Assembly: GCA_944349655.1 (NCBI GenBank) | Contig: CALVNL010000011.1 | Span: 1 to 49,594, forward strand | Reading direction: 5' to 3' | Length of the DNA: 49,594 nt | Origin: an uncultured Clostridia bacterium | GTDB taxonomy: Bacteria > Bacillota > Clostridia > Christensenellales > DTU072 | Part shown: positions 7,932 through 15,068 of the stretch, in pieces | Layout: every line of letters begins with the position of its first letter | Numbering within the stretch: position 1 is the stretch's first letter | Translations under genes and position numbers: made by a program | Notes under the pieces: generated by a model | Seen by the model: the letters and a program-made list of their open reading frames with translations, nothing else | Told to the model about the DNA's origin: nothing | The model's database searches: none

Positions 7932-9370
7932 TATTTTTCCTTAATATTGTATTTGATACGCTGATGGTAAAGACTGGGTATGGTCTCCACGAGCGTGTCC
8001 TCTATATCCTGTAAATCCTTGAACGTCAAAGGACATTCGGAGAACTGTCCGGAATTGGCTTTGGCGTAAATAAGATTGTGAATAAATTCCCTGAAAGCCC
8101 GCATATCCCTGTCGGCGCCCTGCGCTCTGGTGGCAGCTTCCACGGTATCGGCTATCATAATGATACCCGCCACCCTGGTCTGAGGTTTGGGTCCCGGATA
8201 ACAGAACTGCTCCCTCGCCAACTGTTCGTCGGTGATGCTTTTGGCTTTATTCAGGAAATACTGCACGGGCGTGGTGCCGTGGTGCTGTAAAGCTATATCC
8301 GCTATCTCGTCGGGCAACTTGTTCTTGCGGATTAGTTCGGCTCCGTAGCCTGTGTGGTCGGTTATCATATAGACGCTGACTTCGGGTATATAATCGTCGT
8401 GCGGATTATAACCCGACTGATTTTCGGTAAAGCAAAGAGGATTTTTAAGTTTTCCGACGTCGTGGTAATACGCCCCCGCTTTGGCGAGAGCGGGATTTTC
8501 CCCGATTTTAATGGCGCACGCCTGGGCAAGATTGCCTACGGCAAGGGAATGGTTGTACGTTCCCGGAGCTTCCGAGGAAAGCCGTTTCATAAGACGGGAT
8601 TCGGGCGAACAGATTTCTTCCAGACGAAAGTCGCTGAACATTCCGAACAGATTTTCGAGAAGCGGAAGGATAACCATAAACAACGCTATCCCCAAAAGCA
8701 TCGAAACAAACGCCCATACGCCGTTCATCAATACGTCCAGCCAAGCGAAATTACTTTTCAGAAGTCCGCTTAAAGCCGCCACAGGCACCGCAAAAGCCAG
8801 ACCTATAATCGACGCGCTGCCGATAAAGGTCATACGGGTGTAGTGTTTGCGGAGCATAATAATCATCATTGAAGAACTTATCGCCTGCGTCAATATGGCC
8901 GCCACCGTTTCCAGCAACATAATATCGGGTTCCACGGTGAAATAACACAGGAAAAAAGTTATGTCTATCAGAATATTGCTGAAAAGGGCGAGTCTTGCGT
9001 CGATAAGCATCGCTATAAGCAACCCCGAAAGAATGAGAGGCATAGCGAAAACCGAAATAAAATTGCCGAAGATTATGGCGAATAGATAACACGCAGCCAC
9101 GCTTACGAGCACCACGCCCAACTGCTTATAGTCTCTCGTAAGATCCTTTCTGCGGTAGAAAATATAACCTTCTATGGTGAGGAGCATACAGAATACAATC
9201 CCCGCCAGCACGAAATATCTGTATATGTCCTTAAAGGTGACCGCAAAAGTCCTGCCGTTTATGCTGGAGTGAACCAACCCCATTATAAATGGCAACGCCA
9301 GGGAATAAACAAGCAATAATATTATACTGAAAGTAAGTCGACCCGCAGAAGCGGATTTATCTTTCTTCAT
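7931..9370 (-). CDS. pgpH: 7TM-HD phosphohydrolase, PgpH-like c-di-AMP phosphodiesterase without extracellular domain
   Basis: Membrane-bound HD-domain phosphodiesterase of the PgpH/YqfF family, which in Listeria and Bacillus hydrolyses cyclic di-AMP to pApA. The first hydrophobic helix is at about residues 11-30, then several more membrane helices up to about 240. The cytoplasmic HD domain follows: His in YNHSLAVGNLA, the HDVGK pair near 303, HHGTTPVQYF and IIMIADTVEAATRA. The usual protein is about 700 residues, because a large extracellular 7TMR-HDED domain follows the first helix. Here only about 20 residues separate the first and second helices, so that domain is missing. The yqfD stop lies 6 bases upstream, so an unseen N-terminal extension is not possible. 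Catalytic residues look intact. Confidence 0.92.
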   Translation of the reverse strand: MKKDKSASAGRLTFSIILLLVYSLALPFIMGLVHSSINGRTFAVTFKDIYRYFVLAGIVFCMLLTIEGYIFYRRKDLTRDYKQLGVVLVSVAACYLFAIIFGNFISVFAMPLILSGLLIAMLIDARLALFSNILIDITFFLCYFTVEPDIMLLETVAAILTQAISSSMMIIMLRKHYTRMTFIGSASIIGLAFAVPVAALSGLLKSNFAWLDVLMNGVWAFVSMLLGIALFMVILPLLENLFGMFSDFRLEEICSPESRLMKRLSSEAPGTYNHSLAVGNLAQACAIKIGENPALAKAGAYYHDVGKLKNPLCFTENQSGYNPHDDYIPEVSVYMITDHTGYGAELIRKNKLPDEIADIALQHHGTTPVQYFLNKAKSITDEQLAREQFCYPGPKPQTRVAGIIMIADTVEAATRAQGADRDMRAFREFIHNLIYAKANSGQFSECPLTFKDLQDIEDTLVETIPSLYHQRIKYNIKEK

Positions 9371-9376
9371 AACACC

Positions 9377-10474
9377 TCAGGAGTTTAATTTTGTTTCTAT
9401 CTCATAGTATAGCTCCAAAGTGAGGTTTTTGTCCAGTCTTTTTACGTCGTACCACTTGTCGAGGGCAACGGAGCCTGCGGGGAAGGAACTTTCCATCTCG
9501 GCAAAATACTCGCCGACTATCGCCTCTTCGTTTTCGGAAAAATCCCTCTCCTCTTCAACCGTAGCCGTTTCGTAATAGGTATGAACGTACATTTTCAGCG
9601 GGACGACGGACGGGAGGAAAAATTCGCTCACCTCTTCGTCGTAATCGGCAAACTCTCCTTTATATTCGATTTCTTTTTGGAAAGAAACTCTCGTTTCCGT
9701 CCTGCCCGTCCTTTTGCGGACTAAGACCGTTTCGGATATAACTACGGTTTTGGTTATCCAAACCCTGCCGTATATATCCCCTAACGGCTTTTCTTTGGCA
9801 ATGAGCGTTTCGTCAAGCTTAACGTCGGAAGAAATAAGCGTCTGACCTTTTCTTACTGTGTCGCCTTTTTTGACCAAGCCCGTCCCCGAATAAACTATTA
9901 TCCTCGTAACCACGGCGTCGTAGGAAGAAACTATGTCGGTAAAGTCGGTTTTGTCGGGAACGGGTACTTTTTCCAGTTCCTCGTAAACGGTGACTATCAG
10001 GGTATTGCCTTTAATTTCGGCGGCGCAGGAAGCCACTCCGTCGAGGGTGGTCACGGCTTTGACTATTTCTTTGCGTTCTATGTCCTTTTTTGCTACGGGA
10101 AATTCGTAAAGAGCGTTTACTGCCTGCAAAATATCGGTTTCGGCGAGATTTTGCAATCCGTTTATCTCTATCCTCGTGACCTGTGCCGAATAAAAAACCA
10201 ACAATATTACTGCAAAAACCAATCCTGCCCAAAGTCCGAAGCGAAGAAAATTCCGACGTAAATATTTTTTGACCGTTTTATCCTTGCAAACGACGGTAAC
10301 TTTTCCGTTGTCGGCGAGCAAAGCGAGAGCCTTTTTTCCGTCTTCCGACGGAATCCACATTCTGCATCCGCCCTCGCAAGGACGGACCTTTCTTAACGGT
10401 ATCCCCGCGTAATTCAATAAGTTTACGACGAAAAGGCAATCGGCGTCGGTCTTTATCTCGAGGTAATCAATCAT
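9377..10474 (-). CDS. yqfD: sporulation protein YqfD
   Basis: YqfD family protein of 365 residues. In Bacillus the gene is expressed in the mother cell under sigma-E with yqfC; the exact biochemical role is not established. The N-terminal domain holds a Cys pair (RPCEGGCRMW). One membrane helix (GLWAGLVFAVILLVFY) starts near residue 80 and is followed by a long extracytoplasmic domain with an early POTRA-like stretch (VTRIEINGLQNL) and a typical KKGDTVRKGQTLISS segment. I place the start at ATG 10474, which overlaps the yqfC stop by 8 bases and has AGGTGG about 9 bases upstream; an in-frame TTG at 10495 is the alternative. It begins the yqfD-pgpH-ybeY-era block. Confidence 0.92.
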   Translation of the reverse strand: MIDYLEIKTDADCLFVVNLLNYAGIPLRKVRPCEGGCRMWIPSEDGKKALALLADNGKVTVVCKDKTVKKYLRRNFLRFGLWAGLVFAVILLVFYSAQVTRIEINGLQNLAETDILQAVNALYEFPVAKKDIERKEIVKAVTTLDGVASCAAEIKGNTLIVTVYEELEKVPVPDKTDFTDIVSSYDAVVTRIIVYSGTGLVKKGDTVRKGQTLISSDVKLDETLIAKEKPLGDIYGRVWITKTVVISETVLVRKRTGRTETRVSFQKEIEYKGEFADYDEEVSEFFLPSVVPLKMYVHTYYETATVEEERDFSENEEAIVGEYFAEMESSFPAGSVALDKWYDVKRLDKNLTLELYYEIETKLNS

Positions 10475-10736
10475 CTCCTTCCACCTCGAAAGCAAAAATT
10501 TTACCTTTTATGTAGGCTTCGTCGGGGGTTATTTCTAGTAAAAGCAGATTTTTTCCGCGGATAACGAGTTTCTTTTTCTTGACACGCAAAGATATTTCCT
10601 CAGCCGAACATCCGAGCAAGCCTTTATGCCCTTCCACCAGTACGCCGCAGAGGTCGCAGACGGTGATTTTGACTCCTACCGTCTGATCCGCAGGCAATCC
10701 CATCCGCATAAGCATTTCGTTATAAAAACCGTTCAT
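10467..10736 (-). CDS. yqfC: sporulation protein YqfC
   Basis: YqfC/YabP-type sporulation protein of 89 residues, close to the Bacillus length of 93. The N-terminal MLMRMGLPADQTVGVKITV and the middle VEGHKGLLGCSAEEISLRV correspond to the family's LPSDVVMDLPRIT and ENHRGLLVFSEHEVRL stretches. The end (LEITPDEAYIKGKIFAFE) matches the family's ILPEEILIEGTI. It overlaps yqfD by 8 bases, the usual sporulation pair. No Shine-Dalgarno is visible just before the ATG (AATAGTGTT), while a sigma-E-like -10 ends only 6 bases upstream of it, so the message may be leaderless. Confidence 0.9.
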   Translation of the reverse strand: MNGFYNEMLMRMGLPADQTVGVKITVCDLCGVLVEGHKGLLGCSAEEISLRVKKKKLVIRGKNLLLLEITPDEAYIKGKIFAFEVEGDD

Positions 10737-10742
10737 AACACT

Positions 10743-10772
10743 ATTTTATGACGGGTCTACTTCTCCGATAAC
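10743..10772 (-). promoter_or_regulatory. possible sigma-E-like promoter of yqfC
   Basis: On the minus strand CATAAAAT (10743-10750) differs at one place from the sigma-E -10 consensus CATACA-T. GGTTATC lies about 16 bases further upstream in the -35 position, which is a weak match. The assignment leans on the known mother-cell control of yqfC in Bacillus. Confidence 0.35.
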
Positions 10773-10776
10773 CTCT

Positions 10777-10811
10777 TAAAAAACAAAAAAAACGGAAAGC
10801 TGCCTTTCCGT
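10777..10811 (-). terminator. intrinsic terminator after rluD
   Basis: A stem of 8 base pairs (10792-10799 with 10804-10811, 4-base loop). On the minus strand it is followed by TTTTTTTTGTTTTTT. It is a strong Rho-independent terminator 36 bases beyond the rluD stop and closes the yggS-sepF-lspA-rluD operon. Confidence 0.85.
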
Positions 10812-10846
10812 CGGTGTCTGTCTCGGATAAATTGCCGTTCCCCGTT

Positions 10847-11746
10847 TTAAGAGCGGTTTTTGCGGAGTTTTTCCAAAACTTTTTGAAAATAATCGGGTAT
10901 GGGCGCTTCGAAAGTCATCTCATTTCCGCTGTCGGGGTGGGTAAGCACCAGTTTATAGGCGTGAAGAAGCTGTCCGTTCAGTCCGAAAGAATCCTTATGT
11001 CCGTACAATACGTCCCCCACCACTGGATGGTTTATGTATTTTGCGTGCACTCTTATCTGATGCGTTCTGCCCGTTTCCAGTTTGAATTCGCATAGCGTAA
11101 AATCTCCGAACCTTTCCAAAACCTTGAAATGCGTCACCGCCCTGCGGCCGTTGTCGTCGGGCGCCATTTTTTTACGGTCTTTCACGCTGCGGGCTATGGC
11201 TTTGTCGATGACGCCTTCGTCGTCAATGATATTACCGTGCAAAAGGGCGATATAATACCGTCCCGCTGTTTTGGTTTCTATCTGTTTTGCAAGAGAAAGG
11301 TGCGCCGCGTTGTTTTTTGCGATGACCAAAAGTCCCGAAGTGTCCTTGTCCAGACGGTGGACTATCCCCGGACGGGTAACGCCGTTGATTTCGCTCAGAT
11401 CCTTGACCCTGTAGACCAGGCCGTTGACTAAAGTGCCGCTCGGAGTCCCTGCGCACGGGTGCGTGACCAGCCCCTGCGGTTTGTTTATCACCGCTAAAAA
11501 GGAATCTTCGTAAACTATGTCTATGGGTATGTCCTCCCCTTCGGCGCTGATTGCCACGGGGTCGGGTTTGGTAACGGTTATCGAGCCTTTTTTCTTGTCC
11601 CCCGCCTTGGTAACCGTCGTTCCGTCGCAGGTGACGCGTCCGTCCTCTATCAACGATTTTACGGCGGAACGGGTCAAACCCGTCTCTTCGGACAAAAAAA
11701 CGTCCAGCCGCTTACTGCCGTCGGAAAAAAGTTCAATCCTTTCCAT
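10847..11746 (-). CDS. rluD: RluD-family 23S rRNA pseudouridine synthase
   Basis: RluA/RluD-type pseudouridine synthase of 299 residues, which isomerises uridines in 23S rRNA. An N-terminal S4 RNA-binding domain (SKRLDVFLSEETGLTRSAVK) is followed by the catalytic domain. That domain carries the active-site Asp in HRLDKDTSG near residue 130 and the conserved LETGRTHQIRVH and HPVVGDVLYG motifs. I chose ATG 11746 (MERIELF) because AAAGGA lies 5 bases upstream; a longer in-frame start at 11812 would lie deep inside lspA. It overlaps the end of lspA by 14 bases, the common lspA-rluD pairing in Bacillota. The exact target uridine cannot be told from sequence alone. Confidence 0.93.
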   Translation of the reverse strand: MERIELFSDGSKRLDVFLSEETGLTRSAVKSLIEDGRVTCDGTTVTKAGDKKKGSITVTKPDPVAISAEGEDIPIDIVYEDSFLAVINKPQGLVTHPCAGTPSGTLVNGLVYRVKDLSEINGVTRPGIVHRLDKDTSGLLVIAKNNAAHLSLAKQIETKTAGRYYIALLHGNIIDDEGVIDKAIARSVKDRKKMAPDDNGRRAVTHFKVLERFGDFTLCEFKLETGRTHQIRVHAKYINHPVVGDVLYGHKDSFGLNGQLLHAYKLVLTHPDSGNEMTFEAPIPDYFQKVLEKLRKNRS

Positions 11747-12539
11747 CTTCGTCCTTTGTTTCGGAAACGGGGTCTTGAGCGTTGATTTGTTCGGAAGGGG
11801 TCGTCGCTTCATTTTCCTCGGAAACGGCTGTCGCTTCGTTTTTTTCTGAAACGGTCGTTTCGCTTCCTTCGTTAAAGTCCGCTTTTTCCGTTTGCGAAGA
11901 ACTTTCCTCCGAAGTCGGGACGTCCAAGGCCGTCTTTGCCGCAGTTTTATCTTGTAACGCTTCCTTTCTTTCCTTATGGAGCGTTTCGCTTTCCTTGGTG
12001 TACATAAAAAGGATATATATTATCAGTAAAGCCGTTCCGATAGTCAGACAGCTGTCGGCGAAATTGAACACGGCAAAGTCGATAAGTTCGAAATAAACCA
12101 TATCGCGGACGTAACCTAAGGCGAAACGGTCGATGACGTTTCCGATAGCCCCTGCGGTTATCATAGTCAAAGAGGCTCTTAGCCAGTTATTGCGGTATCT
12201 GTAGGAATAGAAAATAAATCCGATCAAAACTATTGAACAAATCAGACTGACTATGCCGAGAGAAGTGACGGAACCGCTGAATATACCGAAACTCGCCCCT
12301 GTGTTTTCCACGGCGGTGAAACGGATGACTCCGTCTATTATGATAATGTCCTCGTGTTCTGCGCAATAGCCGTAAATAAACTTTTTGGTGAGCTGATCGA
12401 CGGCAATCAGTACCGCCGCAATCAAAAGTTCCAAAAGGCAGTAAAACCATCTTTTTTTATCTTTTACGGCAACGGAAAAATCCTTTTTAAGGTTGTCGAA
12501 AACCTCTTTTGCCGAAAGTTTCTTTTTTTCTTTATCCAT
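11733..12539 (-). CDS. lspA: lipoprotein signal peptidase (signal peptidase II) with acidic C-terminal tail
   Basis: Signal peptidase II, the membrane aspartyl protease that cleaves prolipoprotein signal peptides after diacylglyceryl transfer. The catalytic aspartates are visible in GNVIDRF near residue 135 and FNFADS near 158, and VENTGASFGIF is the family motif. The usual length is 150-170; this one has 268. The extra comes from about 35 charged residues before the first helix and about 80 after the last one. The tail is acidic and rich in Glu, Ser and Thr, with a 9-residue tandem repeat (VSEKNEATA, VSEENEATT). Four membrane helices lie between. GGAG precedes the ATG by 10 bases. Substrates in this window would include the lipoproteins at 19809, 23113 and 27422. 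Confidence 0.95.
   Translation of the reverse strand: MDKEKKKLSAKEVFDNLKKDFSVAVKDKKRWFYCLLELLIAAVLIAVDQLTKKFIYGYCAEHEDIIIIDGVIRFTAVENTGASFGIFSGSVTSLGIVSLICSIVLIGFIFYSYRYRNNWLRASLTMITAGAIGNVIDRFALGYVRDMVYFELIDFAVFNFADSCLTIGTALLIIYILFMYTKESETLHKERKEALQDKTAAKTALDVPTSEESSSQTEKADFNEGSETTVSEKNEATAVSEENEATTPSEQINAQDPVSETKDEDGKD
11799..11852 (-). repeat. 27-base tandem repeat coding the LspA tail
   Basis: Two adjacent imperfect 27-base units (11799-11825 and 11826-11852) encode the 9-residue repeats VSEENEATT and VSEKNEATA in the cytoplasmic tail of LspA. The units share most positions, so the repeat is recent enough to be visible at DNA level and copy number could vary between strains. Confidence 0.6.
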
Positions 12540-12563
12540 CGTAAATATTCTCCGTAACCGTAG

Positions 12564-12839
12564 TTAATTTTTTCTTAAAGTGTTTATTTTGACGCCCTGA
12601 GGTATCAGGATATACATTTTGTATTTGAGTTTGCAGATACTCCCCTCCAACGCAAACACCGCTCCGCTGAGAAAGTCCAACATTCTCTGAGCAAGATGCG
12701 GAGGTATTCCGTCGAAATCCACGATAACGCCTTCCCTTGCGCGGAACTTTTTGATAAGGTATTCCACGTCGGAAAACCTTTCGGGGGTGATTACCGAAAC
12801 TTCCTTTCCTTTTACTGCCTTCCCGACATATCCGAGCAT
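12564..12839 (-). CDS. sepF: cell division protein SepF
   Basis: SepF, a cytoplasmic protein that binds FtsZ and the membrane and shapes the division septum. The C-terminal core is clear: EVSVITPERFSDVEYLIKKF, then GVIVDFDGIPPHLAQRMLDF, then LSGAVFALEGSICKL. At 91 residues it is shorter than usual (about 140-150), because the linker behind the membrane-binding N-terminal helix is almost absent (MLGYVGKAVKGKE). I place the start at ATG 12839, inside the end of yggS (28-base overlap) with AGAGAGG upstream. An in-frame start at 12899 would add a basic stretch with no similarity to the family. Neighbours yggS and lspA are the usual division-cluster partners. Confidence 0.88.
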   Translation of the reverse strand: MLGYVGKAVKGKEVSVITPERFSDVEYLIKKFRAREGVIVDFDGIPPHLAQRMLDFLSGAVFALEGSICKLKYKMYILIPQGVKINTLRKN

Positions 12840-13489
12840 TGCAAAACCCGCCTCTCTCCGAAAATCGCTCTTCCTAAACGTACGAGGTTGGCTCCGCATT
12901 CCACGGCGGTGAGATAATCGTTGCTCATACCCATGGAAAGATAACGGAAAGTGTCGTTTTTCAACCTTGCATACGTCGAATAAACTTCATCGAAAGTACG
13001 TCTTAACTCGTCTTGTCCGTAATATAAAGGCGCTACCGCCATCATTCCGCACACGCGGATATGGGGGTAAACGCTCAGCTGTTCCGAAAATTTTTCGGCG
13101 TCCTCCAGATAAATTCCGCTCTTGGTTTCCTCTTTGCCGGAATTTATTTCTATCAGTACGTCGGTGATTTTACCGTGTTTTGCGCTTTCTTTTTCCACCG
13201 CTTCGGCAAGCGACAACCTGTCCATACTGTGGATCAAAGCCACTTTGTCTATGATGTATTTAACCTTGTTGGTCTGCAAAACGCCTATAAAATCCCACCT
13301 GAAATCGGGTACGAATTTTTCAATAAGTTCCTGTACCCTGTTTTCCCCTGCGGCAAGTATAAGCCCGGTATCCATAGCCTCGCGGATCTCCTCCAAGGTT
13401 CTGGTTTTTGTAGCCGCCACTATTCGGCAGTCGGGATTTATCGAATGTATTTTTTCGGCTATAGTTCTGATGTTTTCGGCAATTTCCAT
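12812..13489 (-). CDS. yggS: YggS/YlmE family pyridoxal-phosphate homeostasis protein
   Basis: PLP-binding TIM-barrel protein of the YggS/PLPBP family (225 residues), which carries pyridoxal 5'-phosphate and affects B6 and amino-acid balance; no catalytic activity is established. The Schiff-base lysine lies in IVAATKTRTLEEI near residue 28. Other family motifs are GENRVQELIEK, WDFIGVLQTNKVK (the usual H of GHLQ is V here), INSGKEETKSG, GMMAVAP and LSMGMSNDY. It opens the yggS-sepF-lspA-rluD operon. No Shine-Dalgarno is visible, and the -10 box ends 6 bases before the ATG, which predicts a leaderless message. Confidence 0.93.
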   Translation of the reverse strand: MEIAENIRTIAEKIHSINPDCRIVAATKTRTLEEIREAMDTGLILAAGENRVQELIEKFVPDFRWDFIGVLQTNKVKYIIDKVALIHSMDRLSLAEAVEKESAKHGKITDVLIEINSGKEETKSGIYLEDAEKFSEQLSVYPHIRVCGMMAVAPLYYGQDELRRTFDEVYSTYARLKNDTFRYLSMGMSNDYLTAVECGANLVRLGRAIFGERRVLQCSDMSGRQ

Positions 13490-13495
13490 AGCTTT

Positions 13496-13524
13496 ATAAT
13501 ATCACAAAGCTAAATTTATCGCAA
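13496..13524 (-). promoter_or_regulatory. sigma-A-type promoter placed for a leaderless yggS transcript
   Basis: On the minus strand TTGCGA (13519-13524), a 17-base spacer, then an extended -10 TGATATTAT with core 13496-13501. Only AAAGCT separates the -10 from the yggS ATG, so the transcript would start at or next to the A of the start codon. The -35 box lies 9 bases past the stop of the upstream gene. Confidence 0.6.
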
Positions 13525-13532
13525 GCGGAATA

Positions 13533-14159
13533 CTACTCTGCGTCCTCTTTGTAAAGTTCGATACGGTTTATGCTGACTTCGTACGCCACTCTGTTTTCCA
13601 CCGTGCCGTCCTCCAGCGTTTTCTGATAATTACGGGACTGTATCCTGCCGTTTACGCAGACTTTGCTCCCCACGGGCGCCTCCTTTATGAATCTTGCGTT
13701 CCGTCCCCACGCTATGCAAGGCAGGTAGTCCGACTTGTTGTAGGCTCTGTTTACCGCCAGCAACAGGTCGCATATCTCCCTCTTGAAAGGCGTCATACGG
13801 TAAACGGGTTCCTTGCAGATATAACCCACTATGTCTATGGTGTTGGGATTGCGGGCGGGGTCGTACTCGGGAATTTCTCTTACGAAAAGGGTCAGTAAAA
13901 GTTTGCTTTTCCCGTCGGTAAGTTTGTTATAACTACGGAGCTGTCCGCTTAAAGTCACCGTTTCGCCCACGCTTATACCGTCGGCAAGGAGCCTCTCCGA
14001 TACCGTGAAAGGTATCACGTCCACCTGGTCGGACAATCTCGGTACCGTCAATGCGGATTCGTAAAATCCCTCTCCGTACATCTGATGAGAAAATCTCGGT
14101 TCTTCCGTCACGACGCCGCAGACGGTGGCGACGTTGTTGTTCATCAGCTCATAGTTCAT
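13533..14159 (-). CDS. SSB-like protein with two OB-folds
   Basis: A 208-residue protein resembling single-stranded-DNA-binding proteins twice over. The first OB-fold covers about residues 7-95 (NNVATVCGVVTEEPRF to LTLFVREI). The second covers about 105-205 (NTIDIVGYICKEPVYR, CIAWGRNARF, GSKVCVNGRIQSRNYQK). The second half has the SSB-like W-G-x-x-A-R and GRIQSR-Y elements; the first is more diverged. It lacks the acidic C-terminal DDDIPF-like tip of true SSB, so it is unlikely to be the replicative SSB. AGGAG lies 9 bases before the ATG. PdaB is 19 bases upstream, so the two are probably co-transcribed. Confidence 0.75.
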   Translation of the reverse strand: MNYELMNNNVATVCGVVTEEPRFSHQMYGEGFYESALTVPRLSDQVDVIPFTVSERLLADGISVGETVTLSGQLRSYNKLTDGKSKLLLTLFVREIPEYDPARNPNTIDIVGYICKEPVYRMTPFKREICDLLLAVNRAYNKSDYLPCIAWGRNARFIKEAPVGSKVCVNGRIQSRNYQKTLEDGTVENRVAYEVSINRIELYKEDAE

Positions 14160-14178
14160 AACGCTTACTCCTGCTTTC

Positions 14179-14937
14179 TTATTGTTGAACGGAATGTTGT
14201 ATTCCGTTGTTATCGACGTAGTAATTCTCTTCTATCGTCAGTTCGTCCATTCTTACCGAAGTCAACCCTTTGTTTTTCAGCCCCAATAATATGAGCGGCA
14301 ATGCGTCCACGATATGGTCGCTGTTATTGTGGCAAAGGATTATCGACCCCGATTGCACCTTGTTGAGTATCCTCTCGGCTATTTCCTTCCCGGAAAGCCC
14401 TTTCCAGTCCAGACTGTCCACCGTCCACTGAATACATTTTATATCCCTTTCCTGCAACAGTTTTATAAGGGCGTCGTTGTATTCTCCGTACGGCGCACGG
14501 AAATATTTGACTTCCTCTCCCGTTATCGCCGTGATTTTTTCGGCGGTGGTCTCCACCTCCAGCAACATATCGCTTTCCGACAATTCGTTGAAATGCGGAT
14601 GATTGGTGCTGTGGTTGGCTACCAGATGTCCCCTGTCGTAAATTTCCTTTACAAGGTCGGGATATTTATCCACCCAGAACCCCACCAGGAAAAACGTGGC
14701 TTTCATTCCGTACTCGTCCAGTAAATCGAGGATTTGTTCGGTTTTGTCCGCTCCCCAGGCCGCGTCGAAACTGAGTCCTACCTTGCCTTCTTCGTTTTCC
14801 ACCCCGTATATCGGAAGCAGTTTGTTACCGGCCTGCGCCGTGAGCGTGCCGTGCAACGCCAACGCCGCTCCGGTTATCAGTATAGCAATCAGCACTATCG
14901 CCGCGATTACCTTTTTTTTCCTGACGACCAAGAACAT
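14179..14937 (-). CDS. pdaB: polysaccharide deacetylase, PdaB-like
   Basis: NodB-domain polysaccharide deacetylase (252 residues), closest in pattern to the sporulation deacetylase PdaB. An N-terminal signal anchor (about residues 8-28) is followed by LPIYGVENEEGKVGLSFDAAWG, matching the PdaB stretch KPIYKVE...LTFDISWG. Catalytic motifs are the Asp in SFDAAWG, the metal-binding NHSTNHPHF, RAPYGEYN, DSLDWKG and a modified last motif ILCHNN. It would act outside the cytoplasmic membrane, in spores between the membranes, on N-acetyl groups of glycans. I prefer ATG 14937 with GAGG 8 bases upstream over the in-frame GTG at 14946. Its presence with yqfC and yqfD supports a spore-forming ancestry. 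Confidence 0.88.
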   Translation of the reverse strand: MFLVVRKKKVIAAIVLIAILITGAALALHGTLTAQAGNKLLPIYGVENEEGKVGLSFDAAWGADKTEQILDLLDEYGMKATFFLVGFWVDKYPDLVKEIYDRGHLVANHSTNHPHFNELSESDMLLEVETTAEKITAITGEEVKYFRAPYGEYNDALIKLLQERDIKCIQWTVDSLDWKGLSGKEIAERILNKVQSGSIILCHNNSDHIVDALPLILLGLKNKGLTSVRMDELTIEENYYVDNNGIQHSVQQ

Positions 14938-14986
14938 TTTTGTCACCTCTCTATCTTAATAAACGGAAGGAAAAAAATTACGGCGT

Positions 14987-15010
14987 AAAAAGTCGAATTT
15001 TTGACTTTTA
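14987..15010 (-). terminator. possible terminator after ygiQ
   Basis: AAAAGTC and GACTTTT arms with an 8-base loop. On the minus strand the right arm runs into TTTTTACG. The stem is A/T-rich and so weak. It sits 60 bases beyond the ygiQ stop and before pdaB. Confidence 0.4.
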
Positions 15011-15068
15011 TGTCCTACGACTATTCCTTCAGTTACAAGGTATTCGTCCAAGGCTCGGGATATGCTAT

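Noticed and set aside
10847..11812. Longer start for rluD at 11812
   Set aside because: It adds 22 basic residues unlike the family and would sit 80 bases inside lspA, while ATG 11746 has a good Shine-Dalgarno.
14949..15068. Open stretch of about 37 codons on the minus strand between ygiQ and pdaB
   Set aside because: No ATG, no Shine-Dalgarno, and it contains the probable ygiQ terminator hairpin; chance openness is more likely.
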